Origin: Lumbricus rubellus
Taxonomy: Eukaryota > Annelida > Clitellata > Crassiclitellata > Lumbricidae
Direction of reading: 5' to 3'
DNA length: 64,000 nucleotides
Assembly: GCA_945859605.1 (NCBI GenBank)
Contig: OX243814.1
Coordinates: 42,027,718 to 42,091,717, forward strand
The notes under the pieces were generated by a model. That model ran no database searches. It saw nothing but the letters and a program-made list of their open reading frames with translations, and was not told where the DNA came from. Positions 34,239 through 49,046 of this stretch are shown here, piece by piece; the first letter of the stretch is position 1, and each line of letters opens with the position of its first letter. Both the position numbers and the translations under genes were made by a program.

Positions 34239-37200
34239 GTTAATAGAAAAATAATCGATCTGTAAAGGCACAGTTGTACACACACGCATACATGTACACG
34301 CATGCACGCACGCACACATACACCTTTCGTCATCTTTCTCTCGTCTCAAAACCTACCTTTTCTCTCTGGACTGCACGCATTGGGAGCGCTTCTGAAAGGC
34401 TATACTGCTGCAAGAAGCGCTTTATAAGTTGTCAGATACAATACAATACAATACAATAGCTTTCACTCGTTGAGCCAATGTAAAGAACGTAAGAAAATGT
34501 AAAGAGACCTAAAATAATGGCACTGACAGCTACATGCAGTGTCATAGACCTACTTATAAACACTTGACTAAACACTTGACTACTAGTCCATACGGATATT
34601 GTCGTATAAGCTTAGTAGAAACCTTAGGATGAATAAAAGCTTACACGTTGAAAGGTCGATAGAGGTGTTTGAGGCTGGGATTGATTGATTGATTGATTAA
34701 TTATTGATTGATTGATCGACTGATCAATTGATTGACGAACTAATTGAATGAATGAATCAATCAATCAAACAATGATTGGATGATCGATTGATTACTTAAT
34801 GGACTGATTGATTGATGAATGATTTATTGAATAATGTTCTAACTGACTATTGAATGATTGATTGATTGACTGATTGATTGATTGACTGGCTGATTGATTG
34901 ATTAATCGATTGATTGATTGATTTATTGACTGATTGATTGATTGGTTGATGCGCAGGATGCCTGGATTACGGACCATTGGGAATGATAACCGGATCGATC
35001 TTGGATTGGCAGATCTCCGCCTCATCCGTATATCCATCGGAATGGGATCGAACGTGTCACGAGAGATACGCTCGCATCTACCAGCCACACAGCTTCGGAT
35101 GGTGTGCCAGGTACAAGACGGCCTCCGAATGGCTCCAGATTGACCTCGGAGTGCTCGCCAAGGTCAGGGGAACAATAGCTTTGATTTGGATTAATTGTTA
35201 TAATATAGATGGATTGAATGATTCAGTGATTGATTGATTGGTTGGTTGATCGAATGATTGATCGATTCAGTGATTGATTGATTGGTTGATTGGTTGATCG
35301 ATTGATTGATCGATTCAGTGATTGATTGGTTGATCGTTTATATTCATTTTGATTTGTTTATTGCATTAAAAATTATTTGTTTATCTGTCTATGTATTCTG
35401 CATTTATCTAACGCCACTATCTGAGAACCAGATAGCAATCGATGGCGTTTAGTAATATTTGTATAGAGAAGGACGTCTTTCTGCTGTTGTTCGTTCATGT
35501 CATTTTTTTTCCATTCTTTTGATTCTTACTTATTATCATCCCCAGCCGCCACTGCCACCCCCACCACCACCACCATCAACACCAACACCACCACCATCAC
35601 CAACACCAACACCACCACCAACACCACTAACACGGCAACACCATCACCATCACCACCATCGCCACCACCACCATCATCATCATCGGTTTAGCATTGGACT
35701 TGGACATTGGGAACGTTCTTTTTATTTGAACATTTAATGAATAAATACCATAACATGATCATCAGTTTTATGAGCATGAACTGAAAATCATCTATCATCC
35801 CCGACGTTGGTATATACAATTATACATGTAGGCTTAGACCAAGCTAAACTAATCGCAAGCGTCAGTTAAAAATTGAGAGCGCACAGCTTTGATGTCTCCG
35901 ATTATTGAAATCACAAGATCATCACACTTATGTGTTTGAGTGTATTAACCAGTGCAAAGCTTATAGGCCTACTTAAAGTGCAAAAAGTAAGTCCCTGACA
36001 CCCCTGATATTTCCAGGTTGTTGGCCTGAAAAGTGGCAGAGATTAAGGTGTTATAAGGTTTGAAAATAAGTGCCTAGACGCAGTCCATGACCGCCCAGTC
36101 ATATTTTAAGATATATGGACTTACTTGAATCCTCTGCATAAGCATCTGCCACGATACTGGATTGCTTTGCACCGAGTTATAAGATGCCAGACGATCTTAT
36201 CAGAGTGTATAATACAACATCATTGAATGGTATATTCGCTTTACCCATCAATTTTCGCTGGTCAAAAATACGTTGAGTTGAACGAAGCATGACGAAAGAC
36301 AAATACGCTGTTATGACACTTGCGTGAGCATACGTGCATGCAACACACTGCAACAGGTGCGTGTTGGTGTTTCTGTATATATATCGAAGCAGAGCCTGCA
36401 GCTACTCGTAGAGTAGCCTATGTGTTCAGCCAGGATAACCATTGGGCTGTGTATACTCGTTTATCGGTCCTATAGTATATATAATAATTATGTATGTTTA
36501 ATTGTTTATATAATAAGTTATATATTTATTTATTATGATTGTGCACGTGTAGCCTATATGTCGGGATGGATGTGTGCCTGCGCGCGCGCTCGTGTGTACA
36601 CAAACTTGTCTAAAATCTAAGATTGAAGAACCTGCACGATTAAAAATGCGAAAATTGATGACATCAACATTTCTGTTGTTCTCCTGCTGTGCTTAAAATT
36701 ATGATCATTCACCATGCAGAGAGTGAGAAGGAAATTTAAACAACGGACGCGAATTATAAGACGTTTAAACTAGGGCTGTTGTTCGATTAAAAATTTTAAT
36801 CGAAATTAATCGCGCGATTAATTTTTTTAATCGCAATTAACGCCAAATTAATCGCAATACATTTCCGTCAAATATAGGCCTATTAATCTTACTATTTTTC
36901 TAAGGACCCATGAAGCATATAATTTTAATGACTGAATGCATTCTTTCTATTGCAAACATACTCAATAACCTTTGGCGTAGGCCTATTTTATCTGCTTTTA
37001 GTTTATTGACCAGTTTTTTTTATGACAGACAGAATTGAATTGAAACACTGTTCAAATCAGTCAAAACCTCCAAATTCGGTTATTTTTTCATTTGAGCCAC
37101 CTTTAATTAAAATGATATAGACCTAAATAAAAATTGTGCAACCGTTTTCTGACTATCAAAATTAATTATTTATTCAGCCAATTAATTGTATGTGCAGACC

Positions 37201-40200
37201 AGTTTATTTCTATTGGTCGGTTCAAGGGATGCTCTTATTAATTAACAACAGTAGGTCTACTAGGTCTATATTGAACCTCATTATTTAGTCACAATTTTTC
37301 ACAAGAGGTTACGGTTCTTGCCAAACCTCGTCTCAGTTGTTCTTCTGTAAACATTTATCATTTGAAACCTGGATCCAATGGTCTTGCCATCTCCTGGAGT
37401 TCAACCAATGTAGTCTGACGGGGTGAGGAAACAACTTTAGTGGACGATGCGATGCTGCCGATGTCGACGGCTCATCGTTAGCGTTTAACGCATGTTAGGC
37501 GATAATTGAGCAAAGAATTGCTACGATAATAGCCCACTCAAATTCGTTTTTGGAATATTTGCCAAATAATGTAGCCTATCACTAGTTTTAAGTATGAGCC
37601 TTCCGTTTAAAACTAGTTTTCTGCCTCTGATTTCATTTTAGTCAGATCTAATTAACGCGTACGATTAATGCGTTAAAATTTTTAATCGCAAGATTTTTTA
37701 ACGCGTTAATCGCACGCGTTACCGCGATCAAATCAACAGCCCTAGTTTAAACGTTGAGCTCCAATCACATTCGCCAGGGTTGCACAAAATAAAATATTAT
37801 CTTCATGTTTCTTTTCAACCGTTTTAGCAGTTATTATAATAAAACTGTGTATCAACTTTCAAACTCAACCGTCATCGCATGGCCTGTACGGTAATATTTT
37901 ATATGTTCCATAGTCTACTTCTTTTCAACAGTCTTTGCACGGGCTGCAGCATATTCTCAACGCCGGACTATTATTGCCTGCAATGTTCACATTTTTCTTC
38001 AATCATTCATAACCATATTTTTGAGAATGCGACTGAAGCCGATAGTTGTAGTAACAGTTTATGAAAGAAATTCTTTGTAGTTGGAGATCGGTTCACTACG
38101 TTTAATGGAATTATTTTCACCACCATCTGACTAATAGCAAGATTGCAATACTGATCGGAACGACTTTCGGTCGAAATAAGCTAATTCATGTCTTCACGAT
38201 CAGGCCTATAGCCTAATAATTATATGAAATCCTCATTGAGGAAAGTTTTTGCCTATTGCAGAACGTGCAACATCTGTATACATAGGCCTACAGATGATAA
38301 CAATCATTATAAAAAGGTGAATTCTGTTTATTTTATGTAAGACTTAAAGATGTTAAAGGTATAATAAATTATAATGAATCCTTGTTTTCGCTGTCGTGTT
38401 TCAGTATTATACATTGACTATGTTTCTGAAGTAGTTTTAAATATTAATCTCCAAGTCTCCTCTGGATTTTGCGCAATGCCCCATCTCAATAATTAATTGT
38501 TACACGATCCGAATGCCTTAATTATCCGAGAATAATGATTCCGCCATGAACATTGACAGACTATATATTATAATACATAATGCATAGCATCACTTGTCAG
38601 AATCTTATAATAATCAAGAGAACACTGCTACTGAATGTTTGCACTATGCCAGTACAAGTCCCGAGTCTGGATAAAGGAGGAGGGAGACACTAATCTACTT
38701 TGAAAATGGCAGTGTCGTTAAACAGCAACAAGGGAATTAGCCAAAAACTTTCTAAAGTATATATCTCACACATACTTCTGCACGAGGCTCAATTGTTTCT
38801 TTTCCCCATCTGCAATTCTGCACGCATGATCAAAGGTTTTGCTTCCCTTAGATCTTCTCCGAAAAAATTAGTTTCTGGTCTGCTATAATTGACATAAATC
38901 TCGGGGGCATACATCTATTTTATAAGTCAGTTCAGCTGCAGAGTCACCTTCATTTCTTTATGGGCCTGGTTCCCCCTATAGCCCCCCTTACCGTATGAGT
39001 GTTGGCATGAGTGAGGCAACTCAATTTAGTTGAGCTCCTTGCAAATTCACTAGGCCCGGTCCTGCAAAGGTCTGCAGGGAATCAGTCTTGCGTGAGACGA
39101 GTTACACTGGTAACCGTTAAGGGGTGTCATAGACAGTGCATAACAGTCAGTCATTGCATGAACATAATATTAAATGAGTTATTATCATGGTCCTTTCAAG
39201 TCCTATTATTATTTGAGACATAATTTATTACACGCAGTCGTATTTATTATGCGGGCTTCGTGCATCGTCTCTGTCATGCTGTCATCAATCCTGCGACTGA
39301 ACTTACGTCTTGGCTTATAATTGCAATTCGACAATCAACCACAGGTGTGCATACCTTGGGTTGTATATAGAAGAGGGAGTGAGAGAGTGAGAGGGAGAGA
39401 GTGAGAGGGAGAGGGAGAGAGAGAGAGGGAGAGCAGCACGCGAAACAGACAGATAGACAGCGAGACAGCGAGACGGAGGGACACAGAGACAGAGACAGAG
39501 AGAAGGAGAGGGAGGGGAGAGAGACAGGGAGACAGATAGGCAGAGAGAGAACGAAACAAAGAAAGAAAGAGAGAGAAAAAAGAAGAAGAGAGAGATAGAC
39601 AGTGAGAGAGAGAGGAAACAGACAGACAAACAGACAGACAGACAAACAGGCAGACAGACAATTGGACAATTTTAAGACTGAAGGAGCAAGGAGAGCATCC
39701 CATTGAGTTTGTACGACTATATAAATATGGACCGAAAAAATGCGGTTTGCTGGATAGGACAGTCCGCTATCGTGGAACCAAGAACTCATAGTTGCTATAG
39801 GATAAACTCATTCGTCACATGCAGTGGAGTCGATTCAGTCGAACTGCAACCATCGCTGATAAATGTTTACCGTGTATGACCAATGATCGTCTCTTTGTTA
39901 TTTCATTCGCGATTCCGTTGTAAATGTCTCCGTATATAAGCTCCCGTAGTGCGCTAATCGTATTCTGCTACAGTGATATATAGCATCAGTCGTATACTGC
40001 AGTGCTGATGTAAATCGACATAATTATCTATAGCATATAGTATACATGTAGTTAGCGTGCTATAATAGAAAGTCAAACCAGTAGTCGAGAGTTCAGATCC
40101 ATGCCAGAGTATTATTTATTTGACAGTTCTTAATTGCTTCGAGGGACAACGGCGCCCTCTGCAGTCGTCAACTCACATTTGCAATGAGTACATGCACTGC

Positions 40201-43200
40201 CCGCAGGTCGTCGGTGGAAGGACGAGATTGTGAGGGAGAGGACTTATTTCCATATATATGTGCCGCGAATATAGTGCCAGCCCCAGCCTGGATAAAGGAG
40301 GGGCGACACTATTGTCATCCTTGATAAAATTATGACGGTGCACATGTCGTTAAACAACAAAAGGAAAACACTATAGCTTACAGTTTTAGTTTAACAATAT
40401 AGTATGATTACAAAGACCATTAGTGGTTCCCTCCTTCTTCGTCCAGGCCTGGGACTGGCACTGCCAAAGTGCGGGTAGTGGTCGAGGCTAAGAAAAGTGA
40501 AGTCAACAGCGCTTCACTGCTGATGATTTATGCTTCTAAATGGCAGCAATACGACAATAGCACAATTTGCACAAAGCTAATTATAATAATAATTAATTCG
40601 TGTATACCGGTATTATTTTTCGAAAATTATATCATGCAGGAGAAGTTTCAGTTATAGCATGGCGGTTTTTGAGTATAGTCTTTTGCTTCACATGTTATTT
40701 GACCTCTATGATTGTAGGTCACAGGGGTCATGACCCAAGGCAGAGGCGATAGTATGGAGTGGGTGACGTCATTCATGATATCATACAGCTTAGATGCGTT
40801 CAACTGGAAATACGCCATCGACCTATACGGAAATCATAAGGTAGGCTAATGTTCCTATATGGTGCATGTATGCATTCATATGATCTGCATGTACATGTAT
40901 ACACGCATGTGTGGGCAATGCATGCAAGGCCGTATAGTTGGGGTTTGGGTGTTTGAACACCCCAAAATGAAATAAGGCTATAAATGAAATAATGCATATT
41001 TACTAACCCAATCGTGATGACATTGTAAGGACTAGTCCTAAAGTGATTTCAATCAAAAGCTCTTATTTCTATGTGAAATTTTACAATTGATTAAATCATC
41101 CTCAAAACCACTTATAGTCAGTTGATTCGGTTGTTTGTCGGCTTGCTCAAGGTCGAGTAAACCCCCCCCCAAATAAAATCATGACTATACGGCCTTGTGT
41201 GCATATGTCTGATTGTATGTAGTATGTATGCGTGTAGCTATGTATGCTTTCTATGGGTAATTAATTTTCATATATTATTATATGCCGTACTTGCTTAGCC
41301 CTATATTGCACACTGTTAACCCTATTAAAGGCTATTAAGCTTATAACAACTTCGCGGGCTGTGGGACGGTGTTAACCTGGTGCAACAATCAGATTTTCTG
41401 CTATCGCCATCTCGCGAATGCAAATCAATTTGCAACATAACGCCGCAAACAGAATATTTTCGCATATGCGCAACTTACTTTATTAAAATGTTAAAGTTTA
41501 TCTCCCATGACTTTCGCCGTGCAATATTATAATTAGGGTTAGGTTGGAATTTGTAATCGATAATAATTATTATAATCACAATAATTAGTAATTAATAATA
41601 ATAATAGTTAATAATTATAATTAATAATTATAGTTATTAGGCTATAATGATTAGGCTATGTGCATTGATGTTGCAATTGATTTGTTGACATTTTAAAGCA
41701 TACCCTGCATCATGTGATCAATTTGATTTGAATGATCACAGGTCTTCGAGGGTAACATCGATTCGAACTCGATCAAGCATTCCTATCTGGACACTCCGAT
41801 TGTAACGCGCTTCATCAAGTTCCACATCATTGACTGGCAGAAGCATCCGAGCATGAGAGTCGAGATCATTGGCTGTCAATGTAAGATAAATTATGATCTA
41901 TACAGTACTATACTGTATAGGCCTACACCCATATGTACACACATAATATACAAACACACATGCATACAACCACACACCCATGGTATGAGACTCCTAAGAA
42001 CACTATGCAAGTATACATGATTGTATATAGCAGAATACTGGATTTTGTCGCAGCCACGTATAGATCTATTGGATAGTCTTGGTTAACTATCACCGTGATC
42101 AAGATTTTATAGAGCCCTAATTTAATTAGTTGACCCATGCCTCGATAAATAGGGATGGAGACATTCACCTGTGCATGTCATATGAGTGTAATGATGCAGA
42201 ATCGTCTAGCTATATATGTCTTGTGCTTGTTCTTTCCTGCTCTGCAGCCTGTAAAGTGGCCATCAGTCTGCCGCCTTTCGTCGTCATTTCCGCTTCGAGT
42301 CATCGGTCAAACTCCCGAAACGGAAGTTCAGGTCGACCGGAAGACGCCTTCCATGTCACCAACAAAGCTTGGTGCGCCAAACAGGAAACGGGTAAATAAG
42401 TATAACCATCATAAAGAGATTAAATAATCATACCCGAAAAAATCATCATCATCGTCATCATCGTCGTCGTCGTCGTCACAAAAGACAACAACGACAACAA
42501 CAAGAACATCATCATCAACCGCATCACCATTATCAGCAGCAGCAACAACAACGTCACTATCATCACCGTCATCGTCATCGTCGATGTCAGCATGATCATT
42601 CTCTTACTGAATTTGCTTTTCGTGTTCTTATCAGCAATGCAAGATCTTCCTCAGCAATGATTTTAACCATATAATTTTATTGCACAGCGAAAATCATGGG
42701 TGATAAACTTTAACATTTAAAAAAAGTAAGTTGCGCATATGCGAAAAATATTCCGTTTGCGGCAATGTGCCGCAAATTGATTTGCATTCGCGAGATGGCG
42801 ATAGCAGAAAATCTGATTGTTGCCCCAGGTTAACATCGTCCAACATCTCGTGAAGTTGTTATGCTGCCTGGGGTTAACAGTGTGCAATATAGGGCTAAGC
42901 TGACCCGAGATCAACAATTCAACAAAGTACATAATTATATCTTCTCACCTGCAATAATTTTCCATTGTATACCAGTCCATTAAACCTCTGACCGGCTTCT
43001 TCAAGACGGCGTTATCAACACCGAGCTTCAAATTATTGGTCCCGTTTGCGCATTGTGGCAAAGTGTTTAAGGTCACTGCGTACATAAATTATCGATAGTA
43101 AATGTCAAAGTATTTGATGACATGCATGCTTTCTTTCATCGCTTCACGCAAACGATACGCATATTAAGATATAGTAGTCTATAATACATCTAAATAATAA

Positions 43201-46200
43201 TGAGAACATTATAGGATATCACAGCGGTACGTGTTGTGTTCATATTCTATTCAAGAAGGGTAGAGAATTTGCGTGAGTGTCGTAAATTTACCGCGACCTC
43301 ATCTTTTGAGTACGGTTCGCTACATTATAAAGACGAAACATCACCGGTGGTATTTGCGCATCCACACTGATGAACCCGCTTTTTATGACCCACACGTCTC
43401 CGATATCAACCGATATCTTCACACGCCATCTTGCGAATAATAAAACCGCATCTACGATACCATGGCTAATATACAGCGTAATGTGTCTTTCGCGAGAGGA
43501 ATTTTATTACCCAGGTCTATTTATAAGAAGTAATGCGATGCCAAGGGCAAATTTAAATTGATTTAATCGGCCGAAATGTACAGAAAAACAGCAAGTTTTA
43601 TGGTTGAACTGTCAGACGAGTTTAATTTCTCGCGCGGACGTTTTCTCTGATCCCCGTAGCGCAGCTTTTTCTGTACTGACATTTACTGCTTTTCCATTGA
43701 CAAGCGTGAAAGTGCAGCTATCCGAGGACCACGATTTTTGCATGTCAATCAAAATTTGGCACGCCCCCAGTGGCTGGTGTAGGTCGATTTTTTTACAAAC
43801 GCTGGTCGATGTTGATTGGTTTTGGTTACTACAGGGGGCGTGTCATAGTTGAGAAGAATGGCGTAGTTCACGGATAGAGACTTTTTGCGGTGTCATTTTT
43901 GTCATTAATTGTCTGCAGTTCTCCATCTCTATGCTCTGTCTCTGTCTGTCTGTGTGTCTGTCTCTGTGTGTCTGTCTCTGTATGCGTGTCTCTATGTGTG
44001 TGTCTGTGATGGAGCTGCGCTGACATTTTAATAAAATACTAATAATAAACCGATATTTAACTTATTAATGACTCAATATATAAAAGCTTGATACAAACGC
44101 ATCATGGTTCAGTTGCTATTGGTTGATATCTACTGGGAATTAGCAATAAATTGGCCTATTATACAGTACACGATACTACATGTATACATGTTGCATTCCG
44201 TGCATTCTCATTTTCAATTAAAATGTCGCTCGACGATATTATAATATCCTTTTGTGGTCCTTGGAACTATTGTGTCACCAGACAAAGGATGGCAATTTGT
44301 TATATGCAAACTGCATGCGTGCATCTTAAGAAGGAGACCCACAACTTCTTTTTTATTAGAATAATTATAGTGTTGCAACCGATGTTGCAAATCATAAATT
44401 ATCAGAATGTCTTTGTGCCTCGTGACTGTCTCTATGTGTGTATGCGTATGCAACTATGCATGTGCTGTAGTGTTTCCGTATGTGTCAGTCGATGTGGTGT
44501 CTGCAGTGTGTCTGGCTATGTCATTGTCTGCTACTCTCCATCTCTCTGCCCATCCATTCTCTGTCTCTGTCTGTCTCTGTGTGTCTGTCTCTCTGTGTGT
44601 GTGTGTGTCTGTGTGTGTCTCTTCCGCCTCTGCATGTCTGTCTCTGTCTGTCTCTGTCTGTCTCTGTATTTATCTACCTGTCTGCCCCTGTCTCGGTCTG
44701 CCTCTGTCTGTTTTTGTGTGTATGTCTGACTCTGTCTCTGTCTGTCTGTTTCTCTCTCTCTCTTTGTGTATCCGCACATGCACACATACATTACAGTGTG
44801 CAATGAGCGTCTCTGATTGATGTGCACTGTAAGTGGCGCTATATAAATTTAAAGATTCAAAAGCATACAATACATACGCTGTATGCATCTCTGTGTGTGT
44901 GTGTCTATAACGGACATGGTCAGTTCTTTCTATTGTTTATTGTTGGCAGCTGACCAGTGGCTGCAGTTTGACCTTGGACCTCCGACTCTTGTGACTGGAT
45001 TGGTGACGAGAGGCAGAGGAGATTCGGGCAAGAAGCAGTGGGTCACACGGTACAGGGTGTCCTACAGCAACGACTCTCTCCACTGGGTACACTACAAGGA
45101 TGCCAGCCATCTCAAGCCAAAGGTGACCAATGACCATCTATTAATAGCGCGTCATTGTCAGTGGCGTAGTCAGGAATTTACGATGTGGGAGGCATAGGCG
45201 TACGAGGCGGGGGTGCAGGGGGGCAATTGCCCCCCCCCCCAAATTCGGGCAAGTTTGGTGGTTTTTCGGGCAAAACGTCGCGGACGACTAAAAAAAAAAA
45301 AAAAGGTCGTCAAGTTTCGGGCAAATCGGGTTTTTCGGGCAAAAATAGTCGCGGGCAACCAACTTTTTGGCCGGATAAATTTTTCGGGCAGAAGTTCAAT
45401 CTTTGCCCCCCCACTTCTGAAAGCTACCGTACGCCTATGGTGGGAGGGCTTATGTCATGGGAGATTTATGACCTGGCCGGATGCACTTCCTGACACCAAC
45501 CCAACACTGTACAGTGTTACAATAATTAAAAAGGGAATAAAGCAACAAAGAGAATAAAGTAAGAAAAACAATTGTTAGCCTACTACACGGAATATAACCT
45601 TTTAAAAAAGTTTTTCCTCAGCCAATTTGAGGGCGGGTGTTAACTCAATAAACCACCTTGTCTACCACAATGGTCATTGTTATATATCGTTCTCCAACTC
45701 TACCCGGTATCTATATGGACTAATTGACTATAATTATACTCCTCCGTCACGTCTTCCACTCTAGCTCTCACCTCTTTTCATCGGGTGCTAAAATCCAGCA
45801 CTTCATGCATTGCACATGGCTAGCAAAAAATTAATGATCTATTATAAGAATAAACAGTTCTATGTCTGAAAAGTATACGTTTCTTCTCTTTGTTTGTCTT
45901 GTAGGAATTCATTGGCAACGTCGACAAGCACATCGAACGCTATCATTACCTCAATTCACCATTTATCGCTCGTTACGTTCGATTCCATCCTCTCGAATGG
46001 CATCGTCTGATTTGCATGAGGGCGGGGCTTATCGGATGTCCATACAGAGGTAGTAACCGAACAACATTCACCTGCTGCATTGCAATGCACGAAATGCTCA
46101 GAAGTTTTTTTTACTCTATTCATATTTATAACTAGCGTACCCGGCCACGCGTTGCTGCGGCTGAAAAGAGAATCCAACCACCCGTCCCTACCTCCGCTTA

Positions 46201-48994
46201 GAATATTGATGAAGATTCATGACTGCAGTCTGCATCAGCCTTAACCGGACTCCTCCTATACCGTATCCGCTTCTCCAACTCCTCATTCTCCAACTCCTCA
46301 TTCTTCTTCTCCTTCTCCTCATTCTCCAACTCCTCATTCTTCTTCTCCTTCTCCTCATTCTCCAACTCCTCATTCTTCTTCTCCTTCTCCTCATTCTCCA
46401 ACTCCTCATTCTTCTTCTCCTTCTCCTCATTCTCCAACTCCTCATTCTTCTTCTCCTTCTCCTCATTCTCCAACTTCTCATTCTTCTTCTCCTTCTCCTC
46501 ATTCTCCAACTTCTCATTCTTCTTCTCCTTCTCCTCATTCTCCAACTCCTCATTCTTCTTCTCCTTCTCCTCATTCTCCAACTCCTCATTCTTCTTCTCC
46601 TTCTCCTCATTCTCCAACTCCTCATTTTGTTTCTTCTCATCTTTTTCATTCTCGCTCTCTCTTCTGTTTCTTTCTCTTCTCCACAATCCTTTTTTATAGT
46701 CACAAGTGCATGACTTAAATTAAATTTTATTTCTTGACTTTCAAATTACTACATAAATTTTGTGCTACGATCATGCAAATTCTAAATTACGCAGAACTTC
46801 AACTGCTCCATAATAATAATTATTATTAGCCTATGCCTATAATATTATGTACTCAGTTGTTATTAAGTTTTACAACTAATTGTTGTTTGAACTTTCAGGA
46901 TCCTGCCCGGTCGGCTTCATACGTCTGAACGAGTTCACACCATGCAGTAAATATGATTAGATCTATACCACAATTCATTAACGCTTTGTATACAATTTAT
47001 ATTATTAGTATAAGCGCTATATAACTAAACATGATAGATTCATGCTTGCAGTGAATTTTTCTAATATGACTTGTATTAGGCTACATTGCATGTTATATAG
47101 AATTGCAAGCTTACTATGCAATTGGGCACATTCATTAAATGTAACGGTATAATCTACGTTGCCCCATGCAATGCAGTGTGAGAATTGTGGAAACAATATC
47201 TAGGAGTTGGGAGTTGGACCATGATCAGCTTAGAATTGGGGTAGAAAACATACTTTACTATGGGGTTCTATATAAGACAGATTGAAACCCCAACCATCGG
47301 CAATTCTCACCCTACCCCATGTATGCAAGGTATACTCGTTTTCGCTATCCATAACCCATACAGCCACATGAACTACCGCCTATAATATTTATAAACGACG
47401 TATAAAGTATAAACGGATGTTTGTTTTCAAAATGGCAGCGGAGAATCTCGCCTTCCACAAGGAATCGTGGGTAAACAGCAAGAGACACAACAAACGTCAC
47501 GTGCGCAACGAATGGAAACGAGGCCAGGCAGCACGAGCGGTAGATGGCGACACTGACAGTCACGTGAACAGCTGCTTTGTACTCGATAACCTCTCTGTCG
47601 ACAGACCTACCTTCATGGTTGACCTTGGAGCGTCAAGGAGAGTGTCCGGAATCGTCATCGTTACCTGGGACGGTAGGCTATATTATTACCGTCACCTATT
47701 TGTAATTAGTAAATTATATTGCGCCAGTGTATAATGCAGAAGGTATCAACCGATGAAGCTCCAAAATCAAACCATGATCAGGTCAATATCAACCAAAAAC
47801 GAGCAGTTTGAGAAAGATAAATTTAGTATAAATTATTACGTGTTATTACTAATTACCAATCAAACTCCATTTAATAAATCACGAGTCTTTTCTGCAGCCG
47901 TGGCTGGGCTGAGAGTGCCCCTGAGTAGGTTTCTGGAAGGTGCGCAACATAGAGTTCACAGAAAGAATGATTGAACCAACGAACGAATGAATGAATGAAT
48001 GAATGAATGAATGAATGAATGAATGAATGGATGAATGAATGAATGAATGAGTGAGTGAGTGAGTGAGTAAGGGAGTAAGCTTATACTGCGTGCATTTCAG
48101 GCCATACATAAAATTTCAAAGTGTGGACAGAAATCTGATGGCAATACATTCCGAGTCTCTAAGAAACACTGAGAAAACGAATGCTTTCAAGTTTAATGGA
48201 TGGTAATGAATATGCTTCCCGATTCTGCTGCAGTCTTGGGTCAAGATTTCATTCGACATTCGAAAGATGTCACCACATGATCCGATTTGAATTCCGACCA
48301 ACATTGCCTGCTTTCAATTTAGTTCGCTAGACGGTGTGGAGTTGAATTATTGTGCAAAAAATAACTTTAAAGAAGAAGAGCAATCTCTTCATCGTTTCAT
48401 CCGCCGAGAGTTTGATGTGGGAGTGGGGTGGGTGGGGGTGGGGGAGGTGGGGGGAGGTGGGTGTGGGTGGGGGGGTAATCAATATCTCTGTCTTGCTCAT
48501 TTTGTCTCTGTCTTTTTGTCTCTGTTCCGTTTCTTTCTCTGTCTGTTTCTGTCTATGTCTTGGTCCCAGTCTCTGTTTCTCTCGGTCTGTGTAATTATCT
48601 CTGCCTGTCTGTGCCTGTGTCTGTCTCTGTCTGTGTGTATCTCTCTGTCTTTGCATCGTTTTCAGTCTCTGTTTCGCACTGCCTGTCTGTCTTTCTATTT
48701 TTCCATCTGTCTCTCTCATGATTATCGTCTCGTCGCCTCAGACATTGCAAGCTTAAGTCACCTGGTCACCTGGTGCCGTCAGCTTCTGCAGCTCTGGCGA
48801 TATCCCTGATGTATCCTGATGTATGCCAAGCTTAAGTAAATTAGAGAATCATAAATAATCATAGAGGCATAATTTTTTTAGCTAAGGAGGGTATACTATG
48901 TATTTAATTCGTCATCTATTTGTGAGAGTATACGCGTGTGTGTGTGTGTGTGTGTTCGCGTGTGTGCGCGTGTGTGTGAGGCTGTGAGGCTGTG

Positions 48995-49046
<52 letters not shown>

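Noticed and set aside
46188..46713. Three overlapping 160-170-aa frames on both strands
   Set aside because: The 36-bp minisatellite length is a multiple of 3, so frames stay open; no flanking coding signal, and the region lies in a discoidin intron.
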